Shown: positions 8,763 through 17,389, numbered from the stretch's first letter. The stretch: 64,000 nt of DNA from Paenibacillus_AB sp036577625 (GCF_036577625.1 NZ_JARBDC010000008.1:1-64000), one strand, 5' to 3'. The notes: generated by a model from the letters alone, not told the origin. Translations and numbers: made by a program.

Positions 8763-10901
8763 ATGGAATCGATATCGATACCCGGCAACAACTTCCCTTC
8801 CCGCCGGCGCGTCATCGGCTTGAACCGGGAATTGGACCGGCTGGAGCGGTGGCTGGCGGATCCCCAAGCGGAGACGAAGCTGTTTTCCGTTTCCGGCATC
8901 GGGGGCATCGGCAAAACGACGCTGCTCGTCGAGATGGCCCAACGGTCGAGACGTTCGTCCGCGCTTACGCTATGGCTGGACGGATTGGACGCGCCGGCCG
9001 CGCCGGCCGCATTTCTATCCGGTCTGGAAATGGGTCTGGAAAGCGAATACGGCAGATTCAGAGCGCCGCAGACCGCCCTTTTGCCATACGTCGTATCGGA
9101 GCTGTCCCGGCAGCGGACCGTGCTGCTCCTGGATAACGGCGAGCGCCTCGATCGGCTGGAGGGCTGGCTCCTGTCCAGCTTCCTCCCGCTGCTTCCTTCG
9201 ACCGGCATACTTCTCGTCATCGCGTCGCGCAACGGACTATCCGCCAAATGGCGAGCGAATCCGCATTGGGGCGGGCGGATCGAATCGTTTCCGCTCGGAC
9301 TGCATTCGCGGGAGGACGTGCTGGCCTACTTGCGCGAAAGCGGCCTGGAGACCGGCGTGCAGACCGAGGTCGCCCGGAAGACGGACGGCCACCCCATGCT
9401 TCTCGCCCTGACCGTCGATCTGCTGCGATCCAGGGAGGGGGAGTCCCGGCAAGGACTGAATGAAATTCCGGCCATGCTGACCGCCGAGTGGCTGCGGGAA
9501 GCGGCCTCGCCTCCGCTCCATCGCGCGCTTGCGGCGCTGTCGCTGCTGCCGGCGGCCGATCCGGCGACGTTAAACGATTTGCTGGACGAGCCGATCGATG
9601 CGTCCGACTTTCATGCGCTGGCCCGACTATCGTTCGTCCAGGCCACGCCGCAGGGCTTGTCGCTGCATCCTGTGGTCTCCCGTCTGCTGCGGGACGATAC
9701 CGGCAGCCGCTACCCGGAGCTATTCCGATCGCTGCGCCACAGGACGCTGCGGCTGCTGACCGACCGATTCCGCGAGGCGGACCGGCGGACGCGCATGCGC
9801 ATCGCCGCCCACGTGCTCGAGCTGTATCGCGAATTTTTGCCCTCCGCCCACGCTTACGCCGACTTCTCGTCCGCCCTGCGGCCGAGGGAGTCCGAGCCGT
9901 ATCGGCCGGAGGATCTGCCTGTCCTGCACCGGTTTCTGGCCGATTCGCTCGCCCGTTCCGACTGGCACTCGGAGCTGGTCCGGGCGGACGATTGCCACGA
10001 CGTTCTGAACGAAATCGCCGCGCACAGTCCGGAAGGAATCTGCATCGTGCGCGACGAGGGCGGAACGCCGCTCGGATTTTGCGCCGGATTCCGGCTGCAT
10101 GCTTCCACCGTACCGCTGCTGGAGCGATACGCTCCTTCCCTCCTCCCGATGCTCGGGGAAGAAGGAGCGCATCTGCGCCGTGTCCCCCCGGAGTCGGCGG
10201 ACACCCTATGCGTGCTGTTGGCCGCCGTCGATGTCGGCCAGTCCTTTTACGGCCCGGAAGAGCTGGGCGCCCTGCTTATGCAGCGCTGGCTGATCGAGAT
10301 GGCGAACGGCTGGCGGGGCATCATGGTGTCGGCCGATCCGCAGTTGAACGGCCTGTTCTCGATGTTGGGCTTTCGGGAAAAGGACAAGATTCGCCCCGCC
10401 GGTGCGACGGAGGTCGAAATGACCCGGTGGGAGTTGGATTTCCGACACAGTACGTTCGAGCAATGGGCTGAAAGGTTCATCCGGCAGTCGGGACCGGGTC
10501 GGGAAAACGGACGGAACGACCGAGAACGGGATTCCCGGTCCGGGAACGGGGCGGAAGAGAAGGTCGATGCGGACGAGGCGAGACAAATTCTTCGTCATCT
10601 GTTCGACGTCGATGCGTTGGAGCGATTGCCCGTCGTCCGGCGTCTGGGCATATCGGGATCTGCGGTACGCACGCGCGTGCAGGCGATCTTGACCGCCGAG
10701 CCTCCGCCGCTTCCGCTGACCGGGCTCGAGCAGCGGATGCTGCGGGACGGCTTTCTGCGGAAGGAGCTGAACAAGAACCAGCTCGCGGAGGCGTTCCATA
10801 TGAGCCGCACGACGTTTTACCGGCATTCACGGCAGGCTGCGGATCATTTGGCCCATGTGCTGGCGCAATCGTTGACGGAGCGGGGGAACGGGTCCGGTTA
10901 A
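8763..10901 (+). CDS. STAND-like P-loop ATPase with C-terminal helix-turn-helix, putative regulator
   Basis: A 712-residue cytoplasmic protein. An NB-ARC/AAA-type NTPase domain comes first: Walker A GIGGIGKTT at about 45-53, Walker B LLLLD at about 120-124, and an IASR sensor-like strand near 154. A long helical middle follows, with a possible GNAT-like stretch (SPEGICIVRDEGGTPLGFCAGF). The C-terminus has a HTH of the bacterial-activator kind (NKNQLAEAFHMSRTTFYRH). It is divergent from the SLH gene, with a 135-base shared region. Role inferred: ATP-dependent transcription regulator, perhaps of the surface-protein gene. The start at 8763 is chosen over an ATG 48 bases upstream because that one lacks a ribosome site, but the site at 8763 is also weak. 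Confidence 0.75.
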   Translation: MESISIPGNNFPSRRRVIGLNRELDRLERWLADPQAETKLFSVSGIGGIGKTTLLVEMAQRSRRSSALTLWLDGLDAPAAPAAFLSGLEMGLESEYGRFRAPQTALLPYVVSELSRQRTVLLLDNGERLDRLEGWLLSSFLPLLPSTGILLVIASRNGLSAKWRANPHWGGRIESFPLGLHSREDVLAYLRESGLETGVQTEVARKTDGHPMLLALTVDLLRSREGESRQGLNEIPAMLTAEWLREAASPPLHRALAALSLLPAADPATLNDLLDEPIDASDFHALARLSFVQATPQGLSLHPVVSRLLRDDTGSRYPELFRSLRHRTLRLLTDRFREADRRTRMRIAAHVLELYREFLPSAHAYADFSSALRPRESEPYRPEDLPVLHRFLADSLARSDWHSELVRADDCHDVLNEIAAHSPEGICIVRDEGGTPLGFCAGFRLHASTVPLLERYAPSLLPMLGEEGAHLRRVPPESADTLCVLLAAVDVGQSFYGPEELGALLMQRWLIEMANGWRGIMVSADPQLNGLFSMLGFREKDKIRPAGATEVEMTRWELDFRHSTFEQWAERFIRQSGPGRENGRNDRERDSRSGNGAEEKVDADEARQILRHLFDVDALERLPVVRRLGISGSAVRTRVQAILTAEPPPLPLTGLEQRMLRDGFLRKELNKNQLAEAFHMSRTTFYRHSRQAADHLAHVLAQSLTERGNGSG

Positions 10902-10941
10902 GGCAAGCGGCCCCCCCCTCTCTTTGTCTGCAGTCGGATCG

Positions 10942-10979
10942 AACGGGACATTCAGGCTTGTCCGCCCGAATGTCCCGTT
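10942..10979. terminator. Hairpin at the 3' ends of the STAND and rsuA genes
   Basis: A perfect 12-bp stem (AACGGGACATTC / GAATGTCCCGTT) with a 14-base loop overlaps the rsuA stop codon. No T run follows on either strand, so its role as a terminator is uncertain. Confidence 0.5.
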
Positions 10980-11704
10980 AGCTGCTCCAGCTCGTCTTCC
11001 GTCAGCTCCCGGCACTCGCCTTCGGCCAAATGCTCGTCGAGCAGCAGCGGCCCCATGGCGATCCGTTTCAAATAGACGACTTTTTTGCCGACCGACTGGA
11101 ACATCCGCTTCACCTGATGAAATTTCCCTTCCATGATCGTCAGCTCGATTTTGGAAACGACCCCATGCTTCGGATCGCCCTCCCTCAAAACGACGAGCCG
11201 GGCCGGCATCGTCACGTAGCCGTCGTCCAGCGCGACGCCCCGCTCGAACGCCGCAATATCGGCGTCGTCGACCCGGCCGTCGACTTCGGCGAAATACGTT
11301 TTCGGCACGTGCTTGCGCGGGGAGAGCAAATTGTGGGCCAGCTTGCCGTCGTTCGTCAGCAGCAGCAGCCCTTCCGTATCTTTGTCGAGACGGCCGACCG
11401 GAAACGGCTGGAAATGGCGGTATTCGTCCGGTAGCAGGTCGACGACGGTGCGATCCCGCGTATCTTCCGTCGCCGATACGACTCCCTGCGGCTTGTTCAG
11501 CATCAAATAGACGAACTCGCGATACGCGACCCGTTCGCCGCCGACCGTGATCGTTTCCGTATCGGGATCGACCTGCATGCCGCTGTCTTTGATCGTCGCG
11601 CCTTCTACGCGAACGGCGCCCTGCTTGACGAGCCGCCTGATTTCGCTGCGCGAGCCGTAGCCCATATGGGCCAATATTTTATCGATGCGCTGTTTTTTGC
11701 CCAA
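10952..11704 (-). CDS. rsuA: 16S rRNA pseudouridine synthase, RsuA family
   Basis: A 250-residue enzyme with an N-terminal S4 RNA-binding domain (RIDKILAHMGYGSRSEIRRLV) and the pseudouridine synthase domain containing the catalytic-Asp motif GRLDKDTEGLLLLTNDG. RsuA isomerises U516 of 16S rRNA; the specificity is inferred from family. It starts with TTG at 11704, directly after the TGA of the upstream rsmF-like gene. Its ribosome site GGAGGTGG lies inside the last codons of that gene, so translation is coupled. Both products modify rRNA. Confidence 0.9.
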   Translation of the reverse strand: MGKKQRIDKILAHMGYGSRSEIRRLVKQGAVRVEGATIKDSGMQVDPDTETITVGGERVAYREFVYLMLNKPQGVVSATEDTRDRTVVDLLPDEYRHFQPFPVGRLDKDTEGLLLLTNDGKLAHNLLSPRKHVPKTYFAEVDGRVDDADIAAFERGVALDDGYVTMPARLVVLREGDPKHGVVSKIELTIMEGKFHQVKRMFQSVGKKVVYLKRIAMGPLLLDEHLAEGECRELTEDELEQLTGHSGGQA

Positions 11705-13234
11705 TCAAGACCACCTCCATCCGGCCGGATATTCGTTTTTCAGCATGCCGTCCAGCCATTTGCCCCATCCGAGCGGATAGCCGTCCGTGCAGACGAGGCA
11801 GTAGCCTTTGGCCGGCGTATCCGCGCTTCGCAAGCGAAGCCGGTCCGCGGCGAACTGCAAAGTTTCCCCCCGCAAATAGCGGATCGCGTCGTCTTCGTCC
11901 GCCCGGAACGAAACCGATCGCGCCGCGTCCGTATCGCGCGCGAGTCCCATCGCGAGCGCGTGCGAAGGCGCAAAGCGCCCTCCCTTGAAGATGCCGACGA
12001 ACCATCCGGGACGGACCGCTTTCAGGCCATCCAGGCGAGGCGCCCCTTCGGGACTCAAATACACGTAATCGCGGAACGTCGCGACCGTTCCGGGCAGCGG
12101 CACGGTCAGCAGCCCGGCCGCGAAAGCGCGAAACGCCTCCTCCGCTTCCGCCGCGCTCGGGACCGCTCCTTTCGCGCCATCGCCGCGTTTCCTGCCGCCG
12201 GAGCCGGAAACGCCGCGTCCGGGCTTGCGTCCGCCGGCCTCCCGCTCCGCGAAAGCGGGCGGCGCCTCCGCGGCATATTGCGCCGCTTCGCCGAACCGGC
12301 CGGCGGCGTCGCGCTCCAGCACGGCGACATAATGCCCTTCGCCCTGCAGCTTGTGCGGCCACAGCCGGACCGTCCCCGCCACGGACGCGCAGCGATCGTC
12401 CGTTCCGGTCTCGCAGCCGATCCAATCCGGCCGGCCGGCGGCGAAGCCGTGCTTCGGCGATACCGGCACGACCCGGAAATCGGACCGCTCGCGCAAAAAA
12501 TCGGCGACGATCGCTTCGTTCTCCTCCGGGGAAAACGTGCACGTCGAATAAACGATTCGCCCTCCGGGCTTCAGCATGTCCGCCGCCTTCGCCAGAATGT
12601 CCCGCTGCATCGCCGCATAGCGCCGAGGCGCCGACTCGTCCCAGCCGCCGGCCATCGAAGGGTCTTTGCGGAACATGCCCTCTCCCGAGCAAGGCGCATC
12701 GACCAATATTTTATCGAAAAATTGCGGCATGGCCGGAGCGAGCCGGTCCGGCGTTTCGTTCAGCACGATCGCGTTCGTTGCGCCGTACAGCTCGATATTT
12801 TTCACGAGCGCTTTCACCCGGTCCGGCTGGTTGTCGTTCGCGACGAGCAGCCCGCGTCCCTGCAGCTTCGCCGCGATTTGCGTGGACTTGCCGCCCGGCG
12901 CCGCGCACAGGTCGAGCACGCGGTCGCCGGGGCGTACGTCCAGCAGCTCGACGGGCGCCATCGCGCTCGGCTCCTGGATATAATACAGGCCGGCATGGTA
13001 ATACGGATGCTTGCCGGGCTTTTCCGTTTCCGGCACGTAAAAGCCTTCCGGCGCCCATGGAACGGGAGCAAGCGGAAACGGGGCCAAGCCGGCGAACCGT
13101 TCCGCGGACAGCTTCAGGCCGTTCGCCCGCACGCCCTGCAGACGGGGCTGCCCGTACGATCGAAAAAAATCCGGGTAGTCCGGTCCGAGCAAGCTTTCCA
13201 TTTTGCGGACAAATGCCGCCTTCAATCGGGTCAT
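11705..13234 (-). CDS. RsmF/NOL1-NOP2-Sun family rRNA m5C methyltransferase
   Basis: A 509-residue SAM-dependent methyltransferase. Visible motifs are SAM motif I LDLCAAPGGK, the nucleophile and partner cysteines in DAPCSGEGMFRKDP and YSTCTFSPEEN, and a C-terminal PUA-like RNA-binding part. A Gly/Arg/Lys-rich low-complexity linker near residues 340-370 separates the parts. The ATG at 13234 follows GGAG by 12 bases; a GTG 18 bases upstream is possible. It is coupled to rsuA. It is a paralogue of the gene truncated at the window start. Confidence 0.9.
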   Translation of the reverse strand: MTRLKAAFVRKMESLLGPDYPDFFRSYGQPRLQGVRANGLKLSAERFAGLAPFPLAPVPWAPEGFYVPETEKPGKHPYYHAGLYYIQEPSAMAPVELLDVRPGDRVLDLCAAPGGKSTQIAAKLQGRGLLVANDNQPDRVKALVKNIELYGATNAIVLNETPDRLAPAMPQFFDKILVDAPCSGEGMFRKDPSMAGGWDESAPRRYAAMQRDILAKAADMLKPGGRIVYSTCTFSPEENEAIVADFLRERSDFRVVPVSPKHGFAAGRPDWIGCETGTDDRCASVAGTVRLWPHKLQGEGHYVAVLERDAAGRFGEAAQYAAEAPPAFAEREAGGRKPGRGVSGSGGRKRGDGAKGAVPSAAEAEEAFRAFAAGLLTVPLPGTVATFRDYVYLSPEGAPRLDGLKAVRPGWFVGIFKGGRFAPSHALAMGLARDTDAARSVSFRADEDDAIRYLRGETLQFAADRLRLRSADTPAKGYCLVCTDGYPLGWGKWLDGMLKNEYPAGWRWS

Positions 13235-13387
13235 GGTGTCGTCGTTCTCCACTCTTCCGGATAATTTTCTATGCGTTCAAAAAATGATCAATATTTCGCC
13301 GCTTGCTCCGGAAGGAAACGACGGGGGACGAAGCGAAATAAGTGATGTTGGTGCCAAACTCATACTATTTCGTTACGGGGTGAAATC

Positions 13388-13930
13388 GTGAAAAAGCTGT
13401 TCATTTATTTGGGGGTTATCGTCGGACTTTTCGTCCTGCTTTTCATTGTAAATCATCAAAGCGAAAAGGCCAAGGAAGAAGCGCGCCTGAGTAAAATCGA
13501 TCCGGCGGCGAACGAGAAAGCGAAGCAGCTGTACGGCGTCGAAGCGTCCAAGCTGAGGCCGGAAACGCTCGCGCAGCTGAACGATGCGAACTATCAAAAC
13601 ATTATAAAGCCGGCCGATTTGAAAAACGATCTGAACGCGAAAAAGGACATGTTCGTCTATTATTTCCAAACGACGTGCCCGCACTGCATCGTCACGACGC
13701 CGCAGTTGAATCCGGTCGCCAAAGCGGCGGGAGTCGACCTGAAGCAGCTCAATTTGTGGGAATACGAGGCCGGCTGGAACGAGTTCAACATCAAGGCGAC
13801 GCCGACGATCATTTATTACAAAGGCGGCAAGGAAGTCTTGCGGATGGAAGGCGGCCTCAGCCACGACGGGCAGCCCGGCTACTCCCTCGACGACTTCAAG
13901 AAATTTTTCGAGGATGCGAAGAAAAAATAA
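13388..13930 (+). CDS. Membrane-anchored thioredoxin-like protein with CPHC motif
   Basis: A 180-residue protein with one N-terminal membrane helix (about 4-22), then an extracytoplasmic thioredoxin fold. The redox motif is Cys97-Pro-His-Cys100 and a cis-proline strand is visible (ATPTIIYY). CPHC is the DsbA-type, more oxidising pair. It probably oxidises or reduces disulfides in exported proteins on the outer face of the membrane. The start is GTG 13388 after GGGG. A terminator follows, so it is monocistronic. Confidence 0.82.
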   Translation: MKKLFIYLGVIVGLFVLLFIVNHQSEKAKEEARLSKIDPAANEKAKQLYGVEASKLRPETLAQLNDANYQNIIKPADLKNDLNAKKDMFVYYFQTTCPHCIVTTPQLNPVAKAAGVDLKQLNLWEYEAGWNEFNIKATPTIIYYKGGKEVLRMEGGLSHDGQPGYSLDDFKKFFEDAKKK

Positions 13931-13959
13931 CGGCGCCTTTTCCGGCTCGCGCAAAAACG

Positions 13960-13992
13960 CAAGCGGCATTTCCGACGACGGAATGCCGCTTG
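13960..13992. terminator. Bidirectional terminator between thioredoxin-like and DUF309 genes
   Basis: A 13-bp stem with one bulge (AAGCGGCATTTCCG / CGGAATGCCGCTT) lies between convergent genes. T-rich sequence follows on the minus strand. Confidence 0.75.
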
Positions 13993-14039
13993 TTCGCTTT
14001 GACCGTATATTTTGCCCTCGCGCCGGTCTACTGCTACTG

Positions 14040-14459
14040 CTACTGCTCCTGCTCCTTGATCGGCGGAAAAGCTTTCAGCTCCTCGACCATCGCGGCGAGC
14101 TCGGAATGCACGATCGCAATGTCGAGGTCGTAAAAGTCGAACGGCTCGTTCTCGATGTTGAGCAGCTTGTCCAGATACGTTTCGGCGTCCCGGACGAGCC
14201 GGCCGAGATCGATGCCCATCGTCAGCTTCGGATAAAACTCCAGCTTCTCGAGCCCTTGCGAGAACAGCTTGATCGCTCCCCCGACGTTTCCGTTCCGGTG
14301 ATGGTACAGCGCGACAGCGACCTGCAGCAGCCCCTGATAGAGCGGGTTGCGCCCTTCCTCCATCCACAGCTCCTCCATCACCTCGTGGCATTCGAAGTAG
14401 TCGCGCTCGACGTTGAAGTAATACAGAAACTCCACGTACAGCAAATCGTAACCGTTCAT
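14040..14459 (-). CDS. DUF309 family protein
   Basis: A 139-residue helical protein with the DUF309 signature (FNVERDYFECHEVMEELW...QGLLQVAVALYHHRNGN). The family is soluble, metal-site-like (H, E and D on paired helices) and of unknown function; B. subtilis YpuF is a member. The ATG at 14459 is chosen over an upstream start because GGAGGAG precedes it by ten bases. The 3' end runs into CAG/TAG triplet repeats, giving three successive in-frame amber stops. It lies 109 bases downstream of relQ on the same strand. Confidence 0.82.
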   Translation of the reverse strand: MNGYDLLYVEFLYYFNVERDYFECHEVMEELWMEEGRNPLYQGLLQVAVALYHHRNGNVGGAIKLFSQGLEKLEFYPKLTMGIDLGRLVRDAETYLDKLLNIENEPFDFYDLDIAIVHSELAAMVEELKAFPPIKEQEQ

Positions 14460-14567
14460 AGTGCGCCCGCTCCTCCGCGTTTTTCGGATGTCGGCGAAGC
14501 CGCCGTTCGGCCCTCGCCGCCCGGTACCCCATAAGGGCTTCGCGCCATGCCGCATACGGCGACGGCG

Positions 14568-15371
14568 TTACGACGGATCCGACCTTTTGGCTCGCTGCAC
14601 CGCATCCTCCATCTGCACCGCCAACGCCCGCATCCCCATATAATCTTCGGCTTCCCACAGCTCGTTGAATTTGAGCTGAAAGCTCGCCGCCTCGCGAACG
14701 CGATGGTAATAATACAAATCCTGGATATGGTTCAACATTTTCGACACCAGGTTCGAATTGTCCTCGAACAGCTTCTGCGCGTCCATTATTTCGTCGCGGA
14801 TGCTCGACATTTCCTGATCGAGCGCGTAGGCGGCTTCCGCCGCTTTTTGCAGTCGCAACTTGACGTCCTCGGGAAGCTTCTCGCGGTGCTTGTAGCTGAG
14901 CGAATGCTCGATCGTCGCCCAAAAGTTCATCGCCAGCGTGCGGATTTGGATTTCCGCCAGCACCGTTTTTTGTCCGAGCGACGTTTGAACCGGATATTCG
15001 ATAATAATATGGTAGCTGCGATAGCCGCTTTCTTTATAATTCGTAATGTAGTCTTTCTCGTAGACGACGGACATATCTTTGCGCTGCCGGATAAGCTCCG
15101 ACAGGCTGCGGATATCTTGGATGAATTGGCACATGATGCGGATGCCCGCGATATCTTCGATTCCTTGCTCAAGCCGGTCCATCGGAACTTGAAGCCGTTT
15201 CGCCTTCTCCATAATGCTCGACGTCCGTTTGACCCGTCCCGTCACGAATTCGATCAGGGAATACTCCTCGCGGGCTTTCATCTCCGTCCGGAGCGTCTTG
15301 AATTTCACCTTCAGCTCCTCGACCGCCTGCTCGTATGGAATCAAAAATTTTTTCCAATCCCTGCTGTCCAT
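14568..15371 (-). CDS. relQ: Small alarmone synthetase RelQ (GTP pyrophosphokinase)
   Basis: A 267-residue stand-alone (p)ppGpp synthetase of the YjbM/RelQ type. It starts MDSRDWKKFLIPYEQAVEEL and has the RelA_SpoT segments GRVK...SIMEKA, DIAGIRIMCQF, ESGYRSYHIIIEY and EIQIRTLAMNFWATIEHSL. There is no hydrolase or TGS/ACT domain. It transfers pyrophosphate from ATP to GDP/GTP under stress. It is about 50 residues longer at the C-terminus than B. subtilis YjbM. GGAGG lies seven bases before ATG 15371. The pyrD stop is 23 bases upstream, so it probably sits in an operon with pyrD. Confidence 0.92.
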   Translation of the reverse strand: MDSRDWKKFLIPYEQAVEELKVKFKTLRTEMKAREEYSLIEFVTGRVKRTSSIMEKAKRLQVPMDRLEQGIEDIAGIRIMCQFIQDIRSLSELIRQRKDMSVVYEKDYITNYKESGYRSYHIIIEYPVQTSLGQKTVLAEIQIRTLAMNFWATIEHSLSYKHREKLPEDVKLRLQKAAEAAYALDQEMSSIRDEIMDAQKLFEDNSNLVSKMLNHIQDLYYYHRVREAASFQLKFNELWEAEDYMGMRALAVQMEDAVQRAKRSDPS

Positions 15372-15394
15372 ACGACCGCCTCCTGAACCCGTTG

Positions 15395-16495
15395 TCATGC
15401 TCCCGCACCCGTGCCGACCGCCTCGGAGATGTGCGAAAAGCCGTCGCGCCGAAGCAATTCGAGCAAGCCTTCGTTCAATTCGCGCAGCAAGCCGGGCCCT
15501 TTATAGATGAGGGCCGTATACACTTCGACGAGGCTGGCGCCGGCGCGTATTTTTTCATATGCGTCCTGTGGCGTGAAAATGCCCCCCGACCCGATGATCG
15601 GCAGCTTGCCCCCGGTCATCCGGTAAACGGCGCGGACGATATCCGTGGAACGGGACGTAAGCGGCTTGCCGCTCAGCCCTCCCGTTTCTTTCGCGTGCGG
15701 ATGGGTAAGTCCGTCGCGGCCGATCGTCGTGTTCGTCGCGATGACCCCCGATACGCCCCCCGCGACTAGCGACTCGACCATAAATTCCAGCTCCGTCTCC
15801 GTCACGTCCGGCGCTATTTTGACGAAAACGGGCTTCAGCGGCAGCTTCGCCGCTTCGCTCGCCCGCTTCATCTCGTCCTTGACTGCGCTGACGAGGCTTT
15901 GCAGCTCGGCTCCGTGCTGCAGATTGCGCAGGCCGGGCGTGTTCGGGGAGCTGATGTTGACGACGAAAAAGTCGCCGTACGGGTACAGCGTCCGCACGCA
16001 CTTCCGGTAATCGTCCTCGGCCCGCTCGTTCGGCGTATCTTTATTTTTGCCGATGTTGACCGCGATCGGAATGCTTTGACGTCCCGCCCGCTTCAGATGG
16101 GCGGCCATCGCCTCGGCGCCGACGTTGTTGAAGCCCATCCGGTTGATGAGCGCCTCTTCGGCCGGCAGCCGGAACAGCCGGGGCTTGTCGTTTCCGGGTT
16201 GCGGCCGCGGAGTCACTGTGCCGACTTCCATGAAGCCGAAGCCGAGCGACGCGAAGCCTCGCACCGCCTTGGCGTTTTTGTCGAGTCCGGCGGCCAGCCC
16301 TACCGGGTTCGGGAATGTCAGACCGCACAGCGATACGGTCGTAGCGGGATCGCTCTTGACCCCGCATATCGCCTCGATGAGCGAAGCCATCCCCGGCAGT
16401 CGGCTGGCCGCCCCGAGTCCGTCCACCGTCAAATGGTGCGCCCGTTCGGGGTCTATTTGAAACAAAATAGGTTTTGCCAAATTACGGTAAATCAT
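15395..16495 (-). CDS. pyrD: Quinone-dependent dihydroorotate dehydrogenase (class 2)
   Basis: A 366-residue FMN enzyme oxidising dihydroorotate to orotate in UMP synthesis. The N-terminal helical membrane-association segment (MIYRNLAKPILFQIDPERAHH) and the class-2 serine catalytic motif NISSPNTPGLR place it with quinone-linked, membrane-bound PyrD. This differs from the PyrK-dependent class 1B common in Firmicutes. Other FMN-site motifs are GLAAGLDKNA, INRMGFNN and IATNTT. ATG 16495 has GGAG eight bases upstream. It stands apart from any other pyr gene and leads into relQ. Confidence 0.92.
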   Translation of the reverse strand: MIYRNLAKPILFQIDPERAHHLTVDGLGAASRLPGMASLIEAICGVKSDPATTVSLCGLTFPNPVGLAAGLDKNAKAVRGFASLGFGFMEVGTVTPRPQPGNDKPRLFRLPAEEALINRMGFNNVGAEAMAAHLKRAGRQSIPIAVNIGKNKDTPNERAEDDYRKCVRTLYPYGDFFVVNISSPNTPGLRNLQHGAELQSLVSAVKDEMKRASEAAKLPLKPVFVKIAPDVTETELEFMVESLVAGGVSGVIATNTTIGRDGLTHPHAKETGGLSGKPLTSRSTDIVRAVYRMTGGKLPIIGSGGIFTPQDAYEKIRAGASLVEVYTALIYKGPGLLRELNEGLLELLRRDGFSHISEAVGTGAGA

Positions 16496-16599
16496 GAAGG
16501 ACACTCCGCTTTCGTTATATACTCTATCGAACAGTTTATCCGTTTCCGCGGCAAAAAGAAAGTGCCTCGTTCGGCACGCCCGGCTACGGAATCCCATTA

Positions 16600-16760
16600 T
16601 TGCGGCGCGGGAGCTCTCAGTCTGGGCGCGGGGCGGTTCACTCACTTGGCTTGGATTGGGTCGGCTTGGTCTGGCCTGACCCGATCTAGCCTGGTCTCGC
16701 TTGATCACGCTTGGCTCCCTTGGTCTGGCTTGTCTGTGCTTGTTCTGCTCGCCCCGCCGG
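16600..16760. repeat. Degenerate short-period repeat (GGCTTGGTCTGG-like)
   Basis: An intergenic run of imperfect 8-12 base units with TTGG/CTGG cores, strongly strand-asymmetric (G and T on plus). It lies upstream of pyrD and contains no plausible gene. Confidence 0.5.
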
Positions 16761-16801
16761 AATTAATCGACCTTGCCCGTCCCAAAGATCGAGATTAGCA
16801 T

Positions 16802-16975
16802 GAAAATCTCCCGCTATTTCTTCTCCTAATAGGTGCCGTATCGTTTTAAAGGGAAAAGCTCCTGCTAAATCGGCCCCGCATCGGCAAATAGTGCGATTCG
16901 AGCGAAGTTAACGGGAGGTTTTCCTTTTCATTTGGCCAGGAAAGGGAAAATCGGCCGATTAGCGGGAGGTTTTCC
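16802..16975. repeat. Four copies of a 17-bp intergenic motif in both orientations
   Basis: The consensus GGAAAACCTCCCGCTAA occurs at about 16802-16818 and 16851-16869 on plus, and at 16908-16924 and 16958-16975 on minus. The second and fourth copies extend into ATCGGCC and face each other, so the region can fold into a large imperfect cruciform. It looks like a REP/MITE-type dispersed element. Confidence 0.65.
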
Positions 16976-16980
16976 AGTAA

Positions 16981-17130
16981 TCACCAGGATGCAGCCGGGT
17001 ATCGGAAGCTGCCTCTTCGATCACCCGAACGCAGCCGGGTATCGGAAGCTGCCTCTTCGATCACCCGGACGCAGCCGCGTATCGGAAGCTGCCTCTTCGA
17101 TCACCCGGACGCAGCCGGAAACGGAACCCC
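16981..17130. repeat. Tandem 40-bp repeat, about 3.5 copies
   Basis: Units starting GCAGCCGGGTATCGGAAGCT recur at 16991, 17031, 17071 and (diverging) 17111, an exact 40-base period. The middle units differ by one or two bases. Each holds a small inverted pair, GCAGC...GCTGC. Because 40 is not a multiple of 3, it is not coding. Confidence 0.85.
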
Positions 17131-17155
17131 TTGTAACGGAGGCCTATGCAAGCCC

Positions 17156-17184
17156 TTTCAAAAGCCGCGCCTATTTGTTATAAT
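17156..17184 (+). promoter_or_regulatory. Sigma-A promoter for the small membrane protein gene
   Basis: -35 TTTCAA, 17-base spacer, and an extended -10 TGTTATAAT ending at 17184, about 65 bases before the start codon. Confidence 0.6.
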
Positions 17185-17248
17185 ATTCTGAAAGATACTT
17201 ATCGGGCATGGATCGTGACATAGCGAGACTTATCGAGGGGAAAGGTTG

Positions 17249-17389
17249 ATGCGCATGGCAAACCGGAAGCCGAGCTACATGCAGCGCAGGAACAAAAACG
17301 ATGTGAACAAGAAAGCGATCGTTTGGGTCGCCTCCATTATCGGCGCGATCGTCCTGCTCATGATCGTGCTGCTCATCTGGAATCCGTAA
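17249..17389 (+). CDS. Small single-pass membrane protein of unknown function
   Basis: A 46-residue protein with a basic head (about 1-22, rich in Arg, Lys and Asn), one strongly hydrophobic helix (about 23-43, AIVWVASIIGAIVLLMIVLLI) and a short WNP tail. GAGGGG lies eight bases before ATG 17249; an in-frame ATG at 17255 is also well placed after AAAGG. The promoter upstream and terminator downstream support a real gene. Positive-inside orientation would put the N-terminus in the cytoplasm. Confidence 0.75.
   Translation: MRMANRKPSYMQRRNKNDVNKKAIVWVASIIGAIVLLMIVLLIWNP

Noticed and set aside
14030..14060. CAG/TAG triplet repeat as a possible read-through site at the end of the DUF309 gene
   Set aside because: Three stops follow within a few codons and no conserved coding sequence lies beyond.
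16981..17130. CRISPR-like array
   Set aside because: The 40-bp units abut directly with no unique spacers, and no cas gene is present.
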